DNA from: an uncultured Methanobrevibacter sp.
Lineage (GTDB): Archaea > Methanobacteriota > Methanobacteria > Methanobacteriales > Methanobacteriaceae
Assembly (NCBI RefSeq): GCF_902784195.1
Contig: NZ_CACZTX010000006.1
Span: 124,001-188,000 of the forward strand
Reading direction: 5' to 3'
DNA length: 64,000 bases
Part shown: in pieces, positions 36,878 to 46,437 of the stretch
How the letters are laid out: every line of letters starts with the position of its first letter
How positions within the stretch are numbered: the stretch's first letter is position 1
The notes under the pieces: model-generated
Databases searched by the model: none
Told to the model about the DNA's origin: nothing
The model's input: the letters and a program-made list of their open reading frames with translations, nothing else
Made by a program: the position numbers and the translations under genes

Positions 36878-37016
36878 AATATTTGAACCATCCAAAAATC
36901 AATATTAACTTCATTCCCTTTTTTTAATTTTTCTAAACAATTTATCTCATTATTTCTCGTCTTTTTTTAAAAAATTTTTAAACAACATTAAATGATATAA
37001 ACTCATATTAATAATT

Positions 37017-37607
37017 ATGTTATTTGAAAAGGAAAACACCGAAGAAAAAATCATAACCGCTACTTTTAATATTGTGCAAAGAGAAGGTGTTCAAAAAGCA
37101 ACCACTAAGAAAATAGCTGCTGAAGCGGGAGTGAATGAGGTAACTATCTTTAGGAAATTTGAAAATAAAAAAAATCTCATAGAGGCTACTAAAGATTACT
37201 ATATGACAAAGCTTCTTTCCAGACTGGAAGAAACCTTCGATTATGATGAGGATGAGAGCATCGAAGATTATCTTAAACACTGTTTTCATGGAATTCTAGA
37301 TTTTTCACAAGAGGACATTAGCATTATCAGAGTTGCTATGCAAGAAATTAAAGGAGAAACAGATAAAAAACTTTTAATTTCCCACATCACTGATACAATT
37401 ATCAATAAAATGGAAGAATTCTTTAAATTGCAATTGGAAAAAGTCGTTATAAAAAATGTTAACTCCAAAGCAATATCCGTAATGTGCTTTAGCATAATAT
37501 TCCAATCCACTATTTTATGGCAGATATACGGAAACAATGCAGATATTGATTCAGACATTTTCGCTGATGACTATCTCGATATCATCTTTAATGGAATAAA
37601 ACCTTAA
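37017..37607 (+). CDS. TetR/AcrR-family transcriptional regulator
   Basis: 196 residues. The N-terminal DNA-binding domain reads IITATFNIVQREGVQKATTKKIAAEAGVNEVTIFRKFENKKNLIEATKDYY (about 11-62), the TetR helix-turn-helix. The C-terminal helical domain would bind an unknown ligand. No ribosome site precedes the ATG. Its target may be the palindromes downstream at 37680-37752 or the neighbouring permease, which is convergent; that link is inference. Confidence 0.9.
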   Translation: MLFEKENTEEKIITATFNIVQREGVQKATTKKIAAEAGVNEVTIFRKFENKKNLIEATKDYYMTKLLSRLEETFDYDEDESIEDYLKHCFHGILDFSQEDISIIRVAMQEIKGETDKKLLISHITDTIINKMEEFFKLQLEKVVIKNVNSKAISVMCFSIIFQSTILWQIYGNNADIDSDIFADDYLDIIFNGIKP

Positions 37608-37679
37608 TTAAAGACTAAATTACTACTTATTAATCAAATAACGACTATTTATCGTTGTTTTTAGCATTTTAACATGCAA

Positions 37680-37752
37680 GTAAGCACTTACATTCGAAAA
37701 TCTTTATATAATAAGGTTTTTAAATATAGTAGTGTGAACTATAATCACACTA
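37680..37752. promoter_or_regulatory. Palindromes flanking a TATA-like box downstream of the TetR gene
   Basis: GTAAG-CA-CTTAC (37680-37691) is followed by a TATA-like TTTATATAATA (37703-37713). Then comes a perfect 8-base inverted repeat, TAGTGTGA/TCACACTA (37730-37737 and 37745-37752). The layout looks like a regulated promoter reading rightward, yet no gene follows on that strand before the convergent permease. It may drive a small RNA. Confidence 0.35.
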
Positions 37753-37834
37753 TATCCAAAAAAAGAATTCATATATTAGACCTTTAAAAATTCGTAAAAA
37801 ATTAAAAAATTTGTTTAATTTTTTTATCAACCTT

Positions 37835-37886
37835 AATTACTGTAAGAAGTGTTTCTGCATCTATGATGTGGATCACTACAGTAATT
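37835..37886. other. Stem-loop in convergent TetR/permease gap
   Basis: AATTACTGTA (37835-37844) and TACAGTAATT (37877-37886) form a perfect 10-base stem. The 32-base loop itself contains GCATC/GATGT. It could be a shared terminator or part of a small RNA; there is no T-run directly after the stem on either strand. Confidence 0.4.
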
Positions 37887-37956
37887 CTATTTATAAAATA
37901 CTTTTTTTCAATATAAAATTTCCTAAAAATAATAATTTATTTCTATTTTTTCAAGA

Positions 37957-38973
37957 TCAATTAGTTAAAAAATATACTGCTAATAAAATTAAGAGCAAAG
38001 CTATATTCAGAACTGTGAATACTATCAAATATCTGATTTTAAAATCATTGAACTCTCTAGCAAGTATCTTATAGGAAATAAGATTAGCCATTGACGCAAT
38101 GAGAGTGCCTAATCCCCCGATATTGATTCCAACAATAATGGATTCATAATTTGAACTGAAGCCACTGAGCAATATTGCAGCAGGAACATTTGAAATGACT
38201 TGTGATGAAATAATACCAAATATGACCTCATTACCTATAATCCATTGCTTAAATAGGGAATTGAAGAAAGGAATGCTTTGCAGATTTCCTATCAAAACAA
38301 ATAATGCTATAAAAGTTAAAAGCAAGTAATAATCCACACCTAAAAACACTCTTTTCAAGAATCCTTCCCACTCAATTTCAATCTTTCCAAACCTCGGTAA
38401 ACTGACCTCATCACTTGGAATAAAGAATGACAATATAATCAAGAATATCACTGATACGATTATATAAGGCAGAAGCAGAAGGAAAAATGATTGAAATGGA
38501 ATACGGGACACAGTATACATTACAATATTGTGTGGAGCACCGATAGGAAGAACCATGCATCCTACATTAGCTGAAATTGTCTCTAAGCTAACTGCAAATA
38601 TTATTAAATCAAGTCTTTCCACTTTTTTTAAGGCCAATAATGTAAATGGAACAAATATAATCAATGAAACATCATTTGTAATGAAAATGGAACTGAAGAA
38701 GCAAGTGAAAACCAAGAACAAAACAAGTCCACGAGTGTTTTTAACTTTATCCAATAGCTTACGAACAAATATCTCAAATACAGACAGATTCTTTAAGATC
38801 TCCACTATAAGCATTATTGCAAAAAGAAGAATGATTGTTTCCCAATTGATGTAATTCAAATAATCCCTATTTGGTAAAACAAAAAAGCATGAAACAATAG
38901 CCAATATCAAAGAAATGGAGAAGATTGTTTCCTTTTTAAAAAAGTTTAAAAATCCATCTTTCAAATTATTCAT
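37957..38973 (-). CDS. Permease of the ArsB/NhaD-SLC13 type
   Basis: 338 residues with about nine or ten membrane helices. TNDVSLIIFVPFTLLALKK near 100, with the TND motif, and SQVISNVPAAILLSGF near 262, with a second Asn-Val-Pro motif, are typical of the ion transporter superfamily. The substrate could be an anion such as arsenite, a dicarboxylate or Na+; it cannot be decided. It is shorter than many family members. No ribosome site precedes the ATG. Confidence 0.8.
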   Translation of the reverse strand: MNNLKDGFLNFFKKETIFSISLILAIVSCFFVLPNRDYLNYINWETIILLFAIMLIVEILKNLSVFEIFVRKLLDKVKNTRGLVLFLVFTCFFSSIFITNDVSLIIFVPFTLLALKKVERLDLIIFAVSLETISANVGCMVLPIGAPHNIVMYTVSRIPFQSFFLLLLPYIIVSVIFLIILSFFIPSDEVSLPRFGKIEIEWEGFLKRVFLGVDYYLLLTFIALFVLIGNLQSIPFFNSLFKQWIIGNEVIFGIISSQVISNVPAAILLSGFSSNYESIIVGINIGGLGTLIASMANLISYKILAREFNDFKIRYLIVFTVLNIALLLILLAVYFLTN

Positions 38974-39134
38974 AATATTATTTTAGTGAATATATTTAAT
39001 AAAGTTTTAAAAAAAGTAAAGAAAGTTTAAAGAAATGCTAAAAACCAAAAAATGTTTGAAAAAATAAATAAAAAAGAAATACAGTAAATGAAAAAAAGAA
39101 AAAAGGGAATATAATTAAAATAATTATATTCTCT

Positions 39135-40526
39135 CTAAGTTGGTCTATCTGTATTGAACTTATCTTTGGATCTTACACCAACCAATGAAGCAAATACGGC
39201 GAGGATACAAGCAACTGCACAGATTCCACAAATGATTTGAGATGCTTGAATGACCATTCCAGCATATTTGGTTGCAAGAGGCAAGGTGCCCATGACCCAA
39301 GCAAAGACAAGAGTAAGAAGACCTAAACTCATTGTTTGACCAATAGTTCTCATGGTTGCTTGAGATGCAGAAGCTGTTGGAGCATCCTTTGGTGGAACTG
39401 AACTCATGATTGCATTCATGTTTGGACTTGAGAATAATCCCATACCTATACCTTGAAGAACCATAGCTAAAATAACCAAGTAGATTGGAGTGTCTCCATT
39501 CAAGAATGTTAAAATCAATAGCGCTACAGTTGCAATTCCCATACCAATAGCTGCCAACTTTTGAGGATGTATCCTATCAGATAGTTTTCCTGAATTAGGA
39601 GCCATGATTGCCATGATAATAGGTGTGATAATCAAGATCATACCTGCCATCTGAGCATCCCATCCCCTTACATACTGGAAGTGGTAATTCAATATTGTTG
39701 TAACTACCATAACCGCAATGTAACTGCATAAAGCAGCAATATTTGAGGAAGTGAACTTCTTGTTTTTAAACAAGTTCATGTTGAATACAGGAGACTTCTG
39801 CCTAAGCTCATAAGCTCCAAACGCAACCAATATAATAAGTCCAAGAACAGTCAAGATAAGACCTGTGCTAGTTGTTAAAGTTGTAAATCCATAAATGAAC
39901 AATAATATTCCTATTCCATACAAAATAGAACCTATTGTATCGATTTTATCGTTTTCATAGGTTTTCCACTCGTCTGTAATTTTCCAAATCATAAGTGCAA
40001 TACAAAGCACTAGGAATGGAATTACAAAGTAAAACATACTTCTCCAACCAAGATTATGTACTAAGAATCCGCAAATTACAGGAGACAATGAAGTTGCCAA
40101 GTAAACACCAGTTACTGTAAATCCTAAAGCCTTACCTCTGTTTTGAGGTTTAACAGCTTGAACCACCATTGCCATAGCGGACACATTCAAGAATGCTACA
40201 CCTGCACCTTGAAGCATACGGAAAATCAAGAATGATTCTGTTGAAAATGAAAGCACAGCACCTATTGAAGCGAATAGGTATAATAATACTCCGCCAAGCA
40301 AAGACTTCTTAACACCAAACTTACCTGATATCTGTCCTGCAGGAACTGTAAATACAGCAACCACTAGGAAGAATATGGTAGGTACCCAATTCTGAATAAC
40401 GTTATTCATTGCAAATTCCTGTGCAATAGCTGGAACACCTATAATGATTCCATTGGATAAGAATACCGCAAAGAATGAAGTAATGAATGACACCGCTATT
40501 ACCACAGTTTCTAAATCAAATTTCAT
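39135..40526 (-). CDS. MFS transporter, DHA2 drug-efflux type (copy 1)
   Basis: 463 residues with 14 predicted membrane helices. GKFGVKKSLLGG near 70 is the loop 2-3 MFS motif, and RMLQGAGVAFLNVSAMAMV and GVYLATSLSPVICGFLVHNLGWRSMFY are DHA2 features. It is a close paralogue of the next gene upstream, sharing long identical stretches such as NYHFQYVRGW and SDRIHPQKLAAIGM. It probably exports toxic compounds using the proton gradient. GAGGG precedes the ATG. Confidence 0.9.
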   Translation of the reverse strand: MKFDLETVVIAVSFITSFFAVFLSNGIIIGVPAIAQEFAMNNVIQNWVPTIFFLVVAVFTVPAGQISGKFGVKKSLLGGVLLYLFASIGAVLSFSTESFLIFRMLQGAGVAFLNVSAMAMVVQAVKPQNRGKALGFTVTGVYLATSLSPVICGFLVHNLGWRSMFYFVIPFLVLCIALMIWKITDEWKTYENDKIDTIGSILYGIGILLFIYGFTTLTTSTGLILTVLGLIILVAFGAYELRQKSPVFNMNLFKNKKFTSSNIAALCSYIAVMVVTTILNYHFQYVRGWDAQMAGMILIITPIIMAIMAPNSGKLSDRIHPQKLAAIGMGIATVALLILTFLNGDTPIYLVILAMVLQGIGMGLFSSPNMNAIMSSVPPKDAPTASASQATMRTIGQTMSLGLLTLVFAWVMGTLPLATKYAGMVIQASQIICGICAVACILAVFASLVGVRSKDKFNTDRPT

Positions 40527-40629
40527 AACAATCCCTCTTTTTATAAAAATTCATAAATTTAAATTGAAATATTTCTAAATCAAATTTTATTTTTCACCTT
40601 TAAAACATCATAATTATAATAAAGTAAAT

Positions 40630-42018
40630 TTAACTTGCATTTGTATTGAATTCATCTTTAGATCTTATTCCTACAAGTGAAGCGAATATTGCAACTATAC
40701 AAATTATTGTACATATTATACAAACTATTTGAGAAGCCTGAACAACCATGCCTGCATATTGTGAGGAGAGTTTTAAGCTTCCCATAATCCAAGCGAACAC
40801 AAGGGTAAGAAGACCTAAACTCATTGTTTGACCAATAGTCCTCATTGCAGATTGTGCCGCAGAAGCATTTGGAGTCTCCTTTGGAGGCACTGAACTCATG
40901 ATTGCATTTGTATTTGGAGTTGTGAACAATCCCATACCAATACCCTGCAAAATCATAGCAATGACAATGAGCCAAATTGGAGTGTTTGCATCCAGGAATA
41001 CTAAAATCAAAAGTGCTAATGTTGCAATTGACATTCCAATAGCTGCCAACTTTTGAGGATGGATCCTATCAGAGAGTCTTCCGGAATTAGGCGCCATAAT
41101 CGCCATAATGATTGGGGTTACTATTAAAATAAGCCCTGACAATTGGGCATTCCATCCCCTTACATATTGGAAATGATAATTCAATATGGTAGTTAGTGCA
41201 GCCACTGCAAGATAACTGCATAAAGCAGCAATATTAGATGAAGTGAACTTCATGTTTTTAAATAATCTCATATTGAAAGCCGGAGTGTTGACTCTTGTTT
41301 CATAATATGCAAATACTATTAGGAGAACAAAACCTATTGCTACACAAAGCTTGCCTAAAGTGGTCATTAGGCTTGTAAATCCATAAATGAACAATAAGAT
41401 ACCTATCCCATAAATAATATAACCTAATGTGTCTATCTTATCGTTTTCATAGGTTTTCCAATCCCCGGGAATTTTTAAAAGCATAAGTGCGATACAAACT
41501 ACAAAGAATGGAATTGTAAAGTAAAACATGGATCTCCATCCTAAGTTATAAACCAAAAATCCACAGATTACAGGAGAAAGGGAACCTGCCAAATAAACAC
41601 CAGTTACAGTTAATCCAAGGGCCTTCCCCCTATTTTGAGGTTTGATAGCTTGCACAACCATTGCCATAGATGCTACATTTGAAAATGCCCCACCTATACC
41701 TTGAATTACTCTGAAAAATAAGAATGACTCTGAAGAAAATGATAAGCATGCTCCTATTGAACCGAAGAGGAAAATCAATACACCTATCACCAATGATCTT
41801 TTTACACCAAACTTACCTGACAATTGTCCTGCAGGAAGTGTGAAAACCGCTACAACAAGCAATGCGATTGTAATAATCCAGTTTTGAACAACATTGTTCA
41901 TTCCGAACTCATTTGCAATTGATGGAACACCAATAACTATACCAGCAGCTAAAAACACTGCAAAGAATGATGTGAGAAATGAAACCAACACTACTGATTT
42001 TTCCGCATCAAATTTCAT
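40630..42018 (-). CDS. MFS transporter, DHA2 drug-efflux type (copy 2)
   Basis: 462 residues, the tandem paralogue of the downstream transporter, with the same 14-helix layout and motifs (GKFGVKRSLVIG, RVIQGIGGAFSNVASMAMV, GVYLAGSLSPVICGFLVYNLGWRSMFY). It begins 21 bases after the MarR stop and is very likely regulated by it. The two copies have diverged mainly in the central helices, which may give different substrates. Confidence 0.9.
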   Translation of the reverse strand: MKFDAEKSVVLVSFLTSFFAVFLAAGIVIGVPSIANEFGMNNVVQNWIITIALLVVAVFTLPAGQLSGKFGVKRSLVIGVLIFLFGSIGACLSFSSESFLFFRVIQGIGGAFSNVASMAMVVQAIKPQNRGKALGLTVTGVYLAGSLSPVICGFLVYNLGWRSMFYFTIPFFVVCIALMLLKIPGDWKTYENDKIDTLGYIIYGIGILLFIYGFTSLMTTLGKLCVAIGFVLLIVFAYYETRVNTPAFNMRLFKNMKFTSSNIAALCSYLAVAALTTILNYHFQYVRGWNAQLSGLILIVTPIIMAIMAPNSGRLSDRIHPQKLAAIGMSIATLALLILVFLDANTPIWLIVIAMILQGIGMGLFTTPNTNAIMSSVPPKETPNASAAQSAMRTIGQTMSLGLLTLVFAWIMGSLKLSSQYAGMVVQASQIVCIICTIICIVAIFASLVGIRSKDEFNTNAS

Positions 42019-42039
42019 ACTATCACTCAGAACCTAAAC

Positions 42040-42489
42040 TCATAAATCTTCAACCAATTTCATATTATTAAGAGCTATTTCCTTAATCCTTTCAATAAGC
42101 TCTTGATCATCTTCTGTTATCCCCACTTCCTTCTCCCAATCCTTAGAGATTTGTCTAAACTTAGGAACGAATTCATCACCTTTAGAAGTGGTTTTCAACA
42201 TGTATTTCCGCCTATTTTCTGGATTAACCTCTCTTTCAATATAACCGTCTTCTTCTAATTTTTTTAAGGATTTGGCAATGTTTCCTTTGCTTTGGCCAGA
42301 CATATTTGCCAAATCATCTTGTGAAATGCAAGGATTGTCATAAATCATCATGATATACCTTACTTCATGACCTAAATCAAATTCATCAATCTTTGACTTA
42401 AGATATTTAAAATGATTTTTAGATAAATTATGAATCCATGCAATTAAAGGAGAATTATCCCAAAGACCTTGATTTTCTTCACCTTTCAT
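42040..42489 (-). CDS. MarR-family transcriptional regulator
   Basis: 149 residues. The winged helix-turn-helix reads MIYDNPCISQDDLANMSGQSKGNIAKSLKKLEEDGYIEREVNPENRRKYMLKTTSKGDEF (about 48-107). It starts an operon with two MFS exporters. GGTGA precedes the ATG. A perfect 16-base palindrome next to its TATA-like box is a strong candidate operator, suggesting self-repression relieved by an exported compound. Confidence 0.92.
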   Translation of the reverse strand: MKGEENQGLWDNSPLIAWIHNLSKNHFKYLKSKIDEFDLGHEVRYIMMIYDNPCISQDDLANMSGQSKGNIAKSLKKLEEDGYIEREVNPENRRKYMLKTTSKGDEFVPKFRQISKDWEKEVGITEDDQELIERIKEIALNNMKLVEDL

Positions 42490-42545
42490 AATTTCACCTA
42501 CTTTGAAAATTAAAAAATTATCATTTTCAAAATTATATTGTCTTT

Positions 42546-42589
42546 TATATGATATAAATGTTTCATTTGAAACAGTTAAAAATGAAACA
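42546..42589 (-). promoter_or_regulatory. MarR promoter and palindromic operator
   Basis: The perfect palindrome TGTTTCATTTGAAACA lies at 42559-42574, and an extra half-site TGAAACA at 42583-42589. On the reverse strand the palindrome directly precedes a TATA-like ATATAAAA (about 42546-42553), covering the BRE position, about 60 bases before the MarR ATG. Binding would block transcription initiation. Confidence 0.6.
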
Positions 42590-42704
42590 ATTAAAATTGG
42601 AGAAAAATATGATCCAAATTAAAAAAAAGTAAAAAAAGGGCAATAGTAAAATTTTAAATTATAAGAATTAAATAAGAATATATAGAGAATTTTGGAGAAT
42701 AATA

Positions 42705-43148
42705 ATGAAACTAGTCATTCAAAGAGTAACAAATGCCAGTGTAGAAGTTGAAGGAGAAATCACCGGCCAAATTGAAGAAGGATTAATGGTTTTAGTCGGC
42801 TTTGGTCAGACAGACACTGAAAAAGAAGTTGAATATTTGGCAAGAAAACTCTGCAAACTCAGAATATTCCCGGATGATGAAGGTAGAATGAATAAATCGG
42901 TTCAAGACATAGGGGGAAAACTATTACTTGTTCCACAATTTACATTATATGGAAAAACCAAAAAGAACAGACCTTCATTCCATAAGGCATTGGCTCCAGA
43001 TAAAGCCACTGAATTATTTGACTATTTTGTTGAAAAATGCAGCGAAGATGTTCCATGTGAAACAGGAGTCTTTGGTGCATTCATGAAAGTAAGTCTATTG
43101 AATAATGGTCCAGTAACTATCTTGCTTGAAAAAGAGTTTGAAGAATGA
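42705..43148 (+). CDS. dtd: D-aminoacyl-tRNA deacylase
   Basis: 147 residues of the bacterial-type DTD fold. MKLVIQRVTNASVEVEGEITGQI at the start, the active-site LLVPQFTLYGKTKKNRPSF near 77, and the C-terminal VSLLNNGPVTILLE (GP motif) near 129 are complete. It removes D-amino acids mischarged on tRNA. TTGGAG precedes the ATG. It is convergent with a secreted hydrolase gene. Confidence 0.95.
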   Translation: MKLVIQRVTNASVEVEGEITGQIEEGLMVLVGFGQTDTEKEVEYLARKLCKLRIFPDDEGRMNKSVQDIGGKLLLVPQFTLYGKTKKNRPSFHKALAPDKATELFDYFVEKCSEDVPCETGVFGAFMKVSLLNNGPVTILLEKEFEE

Positions 43149-43174
43149 AAAATAATAAATAATAAATTAACTAG

Positions 43175-43219
43175 ATTAGAATATTCTAATTATAAAAATA
43201 TAATAGGCCTTCTAGGCCT
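43175..43219. terminator. Bidirectional terminator-like palindromes
   Basis: Between the convergent dtd and hydrolase genes lie a perfect 16-base palindrome, ATTAGAATATTCTAAT (43175-43190), and a hairpin AGGCCT-TCT-AGGCCT (43205-43219). Their position suits termination from both sides, though T-runs are weak. Confidence 0.45.
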
Positions 43220-43231
43220 TAAATCTAAAAA

Positions 43232-44452
43232 TCAAATAATTTTATTATATTTCAAAAGTGTTCTCATCATCAATAATGATTTGGAAACGGACCCTTTTTT
43301 AATCTTTCCGTGAGGGCTAATCACTTCACAGGTTACAGCAGGAATTCCTTTCAAATTGACTTCATCCTCTAAAGCGCCAGGATACTCTGAACCTGCCTTT
43401 TTATAAATTTTGTATTTCACTTTTGCATTTTTTGCAATGTATTTAGCGATTGTTGCACTTTTTTTAGTTGGCTTATAGGATCCGAAAACAAGATTCTTAC
43501 CTGGCTTTCCACCTGGCCTTGTAGCATGAAAATCACCATAAGCATCACATTTGAACTTCTTAATCAATCGGACTGTCTTATAGGATATGGTTCCCTTCTT
43601 ATTAGCCTTTTTATTCAAGTGAACTCCCTTGTAATCCCTGACATTTGCTGCAGTCCCCTTTGGATTCATGAATGGCATTACATAAACTGTTCCTTTAATG
43701 TAATGAGTCTCCAAATACTTGATCAATTTCATTGCAGCAACCTGAGAGGGTATCTCATTACCATGACATCCTGCAGTGATGAAAACAACCTTGCCATTTC
43801 CTCCTTTGAACTTGATTACAGGAGTCCCCGATTTTGCAAGTTTAATAATCTTTCTTACAAGAGCAGAGTTTGGAACATTTGCCTTAATCCTTTTATTCTT
43901 TAAGACATTAGCTCCTGATTTCCATTTGTAATTGGTTATTTTATAGTAATTCTTTACAGTGCAGTAATTTTTTCCGGAAATGCCACTTGCGTTATATTTG
44001 ATAGCATATTTTCCAGCATTTAAATTAAGATAAACATAAGCTATTCCACTGGCATTCGTGTAGCGATTATAGGTTTTTCCAGAAACCTTAAAAGTCACTA
44101 ATGTGTGATTAATAGCTTTACCCTCATTATTAAGGACTTTTACAGAGAATTTGGCTTTTTTTCCATAAGTTGAACTAATATTTTTAGTGGATGAAAACTT
44201 AGAAGGAACTTTTGAAGAATCAATGCTTGCATTGTTGCTAGCATTCTCTTTGGAATTGCCAGTAACATCCAAAGAACTATCTGAATTAGCACTATCACTA
44301 GAGATATCAGAAGTTTCAATTGATTGCCCTTCATCAATGACTTCAATATTTGCATTGGAATCATCAGAACCTATATCTTCAGCACTAACTGAAGATACCA
44401 ATAAAAATAAGCTAATTCCAAATAATGCCAATGCTAAAAATCCTTTATTCAT
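43232..44452 (-). CDS. Secreted protein: Ig-like domain plus M14/AstE-type zinc hydrolase
   Basis: 406 residues. A signal peptide occupies about 1-24 (MNKGFLALALFGISLFLLVSSVSA), then a Ser/Asn/Asp-rich linker to about 80. An Ig-like domain spans 85-160 (GKKAKFSVKVLNNEGKAINHTLVTFKVSGKTY). The C-terminal 220 residues resemble zinc carboxypeptidase/succinylglutamate desuccinylase folds. FITAGCHGNEIPSQ gives the His and Glu zinc ligands, DFHATRPGG the third, and AVTCEVISPHG the catalytic Glu. It would act outside the cell; trimming of pseudomurein cross-link peptides is an attractive but unproven role. ATG 44452 follows AAGGG. Confidence 0.8.
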   Translation of the reverse strand: MNKGFLALALFGISLFLLVSSVSAEDIGSDDSNANIEVIDEGQSIETSDISSDSANSDSSLDVTGNSKENASNNASIDSSKVPSKFSSTKNISSTYGKKAKFSVKVLNNEGKAINHTLVTFKVSGKTYNRYTNASGIAYVYLNLNAGKYAIKYNASGISGKNYCTVKNYYKITNYKWKSGANVLKNKRIKANVPNSALVRKIIKLAKSGTPVIKFKGGNGKVVFITAGCHGNEIPSQVAAMKLIKYLETHYIKGTVYVMPFMNPKGTAANVRDYKGVHLNKKANKKGTISYKTVRLIKKFKCDAYGDFHATRPGGKPGKNLVFGSYKPTKKSATIAKYIAKNAKVKYKIYKKAGSEYPGALEDEVNLKGIPAVTCEVISPHGKIKKGSVSKSLLMMRTLLKYNKII

Positions 44453-44491
44453 GTAAAAACCCTTAATCCATAAAAATATAATCATAAAAAA

Positions 44492-45571
44492 TTATTTCTT
44501 GATTTTTTCCATTAAGCCTGACTTACGAGCATAATGGAATAAGTAAAGTTGAGCATAACCTGCATAATCTCCAAAGTGATCTATTCCAAAATCTCTTGTC
44601 TTTTCTGCAGAAATTTCCTCTCCATCAAAGTATAAGTGAGACACGATCCTTTTAATCCAAACATCAGATGGAAAAGCCTCTTCAAAACCAAAACCATATA
44701 ATAATATGCAATCTGCCACTTTAGGCCCTACACCAGGCATCTTTAAAATCAAATCAAATGCCTCTTCATAATCCATATTATAAATATCACTCAATTCCAT
44801 CTCATCAAGAATCATTTGACTTGCCTTTTTCATATAAGGTGCCCTATAGCCAACACCACATGACTTCAGATTATGGGTATAGCAGTCTATTTCATAGCTA
44901 TGCCCCTCTTCATCAGCTTCTTCAATTGGAGTATCATAAAAGTCCAAGAACTGATTTGGACTTGGGAATCCATAAAAAATTCCACAATCAAACTCCACCT
45001 TTTCTCCCCAATTATGCTTTATCTTATCGATTGACTTTGTCCAGCGTGCAATGGAATTGTTCGCAGAACATATTGAAGAGATAATGCATTCAAATGGGTC
45101 TTTTGCAATGAATAATCTCAAGCCATTGCAAAAATCTACAGAAGGAGCCAATTTCTCATCATCCAATAGGAATTCATAGAACTTTTCCAAGTCAAAGTCC
45201 AGATTATAAATTTTGGTCAATTCCTTTTTGATTTCATTTTCAATGGTTTTGATTTCATTATTGGATAAGTTTTTTTCATCAAGAATTTGAGAAAATTGAT
45301 GATTTTCCCATTTTTTAGGAAACTCATATAGATAAGAAAATTCATTAAAATTAGATTTGTCTTGTGATAGCTTTAAAAGAATTGGAAGGTTATTTAAATT
45401 AATAGTTTCATCATTAAGTTCATTAATAATTGAAGGAACTTTTAAGTAAATTAATTCATTAAACTCATCCATATTTCCAACTGAATTATGTCTCCATGGA
45501 GCCTGTGAAGTTTGACCCGATCCTTGGGTCAACTTAAGATTGATTAATGAATTGAATTTAAGATTTAGCAT
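44492..45571 (-). CDS. ogg: 8-oxoguanine DNA glycosylase/AP lyase (Ogg1-like)
   Basis: 359 residues. Residues 1-120 match the Ogg N-terminal domain (LKLTQGSGQTSQAPWRHNSVG). The helix-hairpin-helix with catalytic lysine and aspartate reads LILKMPGVGPKVADCILLYGFGFEEAFPSDVWIKRIV near 265-300. It excises 8-oxoguanine from DNA and nicks the backbone. FGDYAGYAQLYLFHYAR near the C-terminus is also typical. GTGAT precedes the ATG, and it starts 32 bases downstream of hisF. Confidence 0.92.
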   Translation of the reverse strand: MLNLKFNSLINLKLTQGSGQTSQAPWRHNSVGNMDEFNELIYLKVPSIINELNDETINLNNLPILLKLSQDKSNFNEFSYLYEFPKKWENHQFSQILDEKNLSNNEIKTIENEIKKELTKIYNLDFDLEKFYEFLLDDEKLAPSVDFCNGLRLFIAKDPFECIISSICSANNSIARWTKSIDKIKHNWGEKVEFDCGIFYGFPSPNQFLDFYDTPIEEADEEGHSYEIDCYTHNLKSCGVGYRAPYMKKASQMILDEMELSDIYNMDYEEAFDLILKMPGVGPKVADCILLYGFGFEEAFPSDVWIKRIVSHLYFDGEEISAEKTRDFGIDHFGDYAGYAQLYLFHYARKSGLMEKIKK

Positions 45572-45603
45572 AAGATCACTATTTTTAAAATAGGTCTATT
45601 GAA

Positions 45604-46437
45604 CTAAAAAGTTTCCCTGATTGGAACACCTTTTTCTTTCAAGAACTTTTTAACTACTGGAACTGGATACTCGTCAAAGTGAAAAATGCTTGCTGCAAGA
45701 GCGGCACTTGCATCAGCTACCTCAAAAGCTTCCAATATATGCTGTGGATTACCTACACCCCCAGATGCGATGACTGGAATGTCCACATTATCATTAATGG
45801 CTTTTGTTAGGACAAGATCATAACCGTCCTTTGTTCCATCTCCATCCATAGATGTAAGAAGAACTTCTCCAGCACCCCTATCTTGACATTCTTGAGCCCA
45901 AGCAATTGCATCCATGCCAGTGAATTCCCTTCCTCCGTAGATACTGCAATCAAACCATACTTCACCTTTATCCGTATCTACAATGGTCTTGCCTTTAGCA
46001 GCTTCCTTGTCATCTTCAACATATCTTTTTTTAGCATCAATTCCTATTACAACCGCTTGAGAACCTACAACCTTGGAGGCATCTGTCAATAGCTGAGGAT
46101 TGTGAATCGCAGCAGTGTTTGTAGAGCATTTGTCTGCACCTGCCTTAAGCATGCGAGTGTAATCCTCCACCTTTCTTATTCCCCCCCCTACACAAATTGG
46201 AATGAATACATTTTCAGTCAATCTTTCTATAACATCCACCATGGTTCCTCTGCGTTCATGGGAAGCTGTGATGTCCAATATAACAATCTCATCTGCTCCA
46301 TCTTCATAATATTTGGTAGCAAGTTCCACTGGATTTCCAGCATAACGGATCTGTTTGAATTCAACTCCCTTCACCACTCTACCTTCTGGAACCTGCAGGT
46401 CACAATCTAAACAAGGAATAATTCTTTTAGTAAGCAT
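45604..46437 (-). CDS. hisF: Imidazole glycerol phosphate synthase subunit HisF
   Basis: 277 residues, a TIM barrel. [24 protein letters not shown] at the start contains the catalytic Asp11 equivalent. [30 protein letters not shown] and [18 protein letters not shown] bind the two phosphates, and [15 protein letters not shown] holds the second catalytic Asp. It is slightly longer than bacterial HisF because of an insert near 140 ([16 protein letters not shown]). Start ATG 46437 is chosen, behind GTGAT. Confidence 0.96.
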   Translation of the reverse strand: MLTKRIIPCLDCDLQVPEGRVVKGVEFKQIRYAGNPVELATKYYEDGADEIVILDITASHERRGTMVDVIERLTENVFIPICVGGGIRKVEDYTRMLKAGADKCSTNTAAIHNPQLLTDASKVVGSQAVVIGIDAKKRYVEDDKEAAKGKTIVDTDKGEVWFDCSIYGGREFTGMDAIAWAQECQDRGAGEVLLTSMDGDGTKDGYDLVLTKAINDNVDIPVIASGGVGNPQHILEAFEVADASAALAASIFHFDEYPVPVVKKFLKEKGVPIRETF

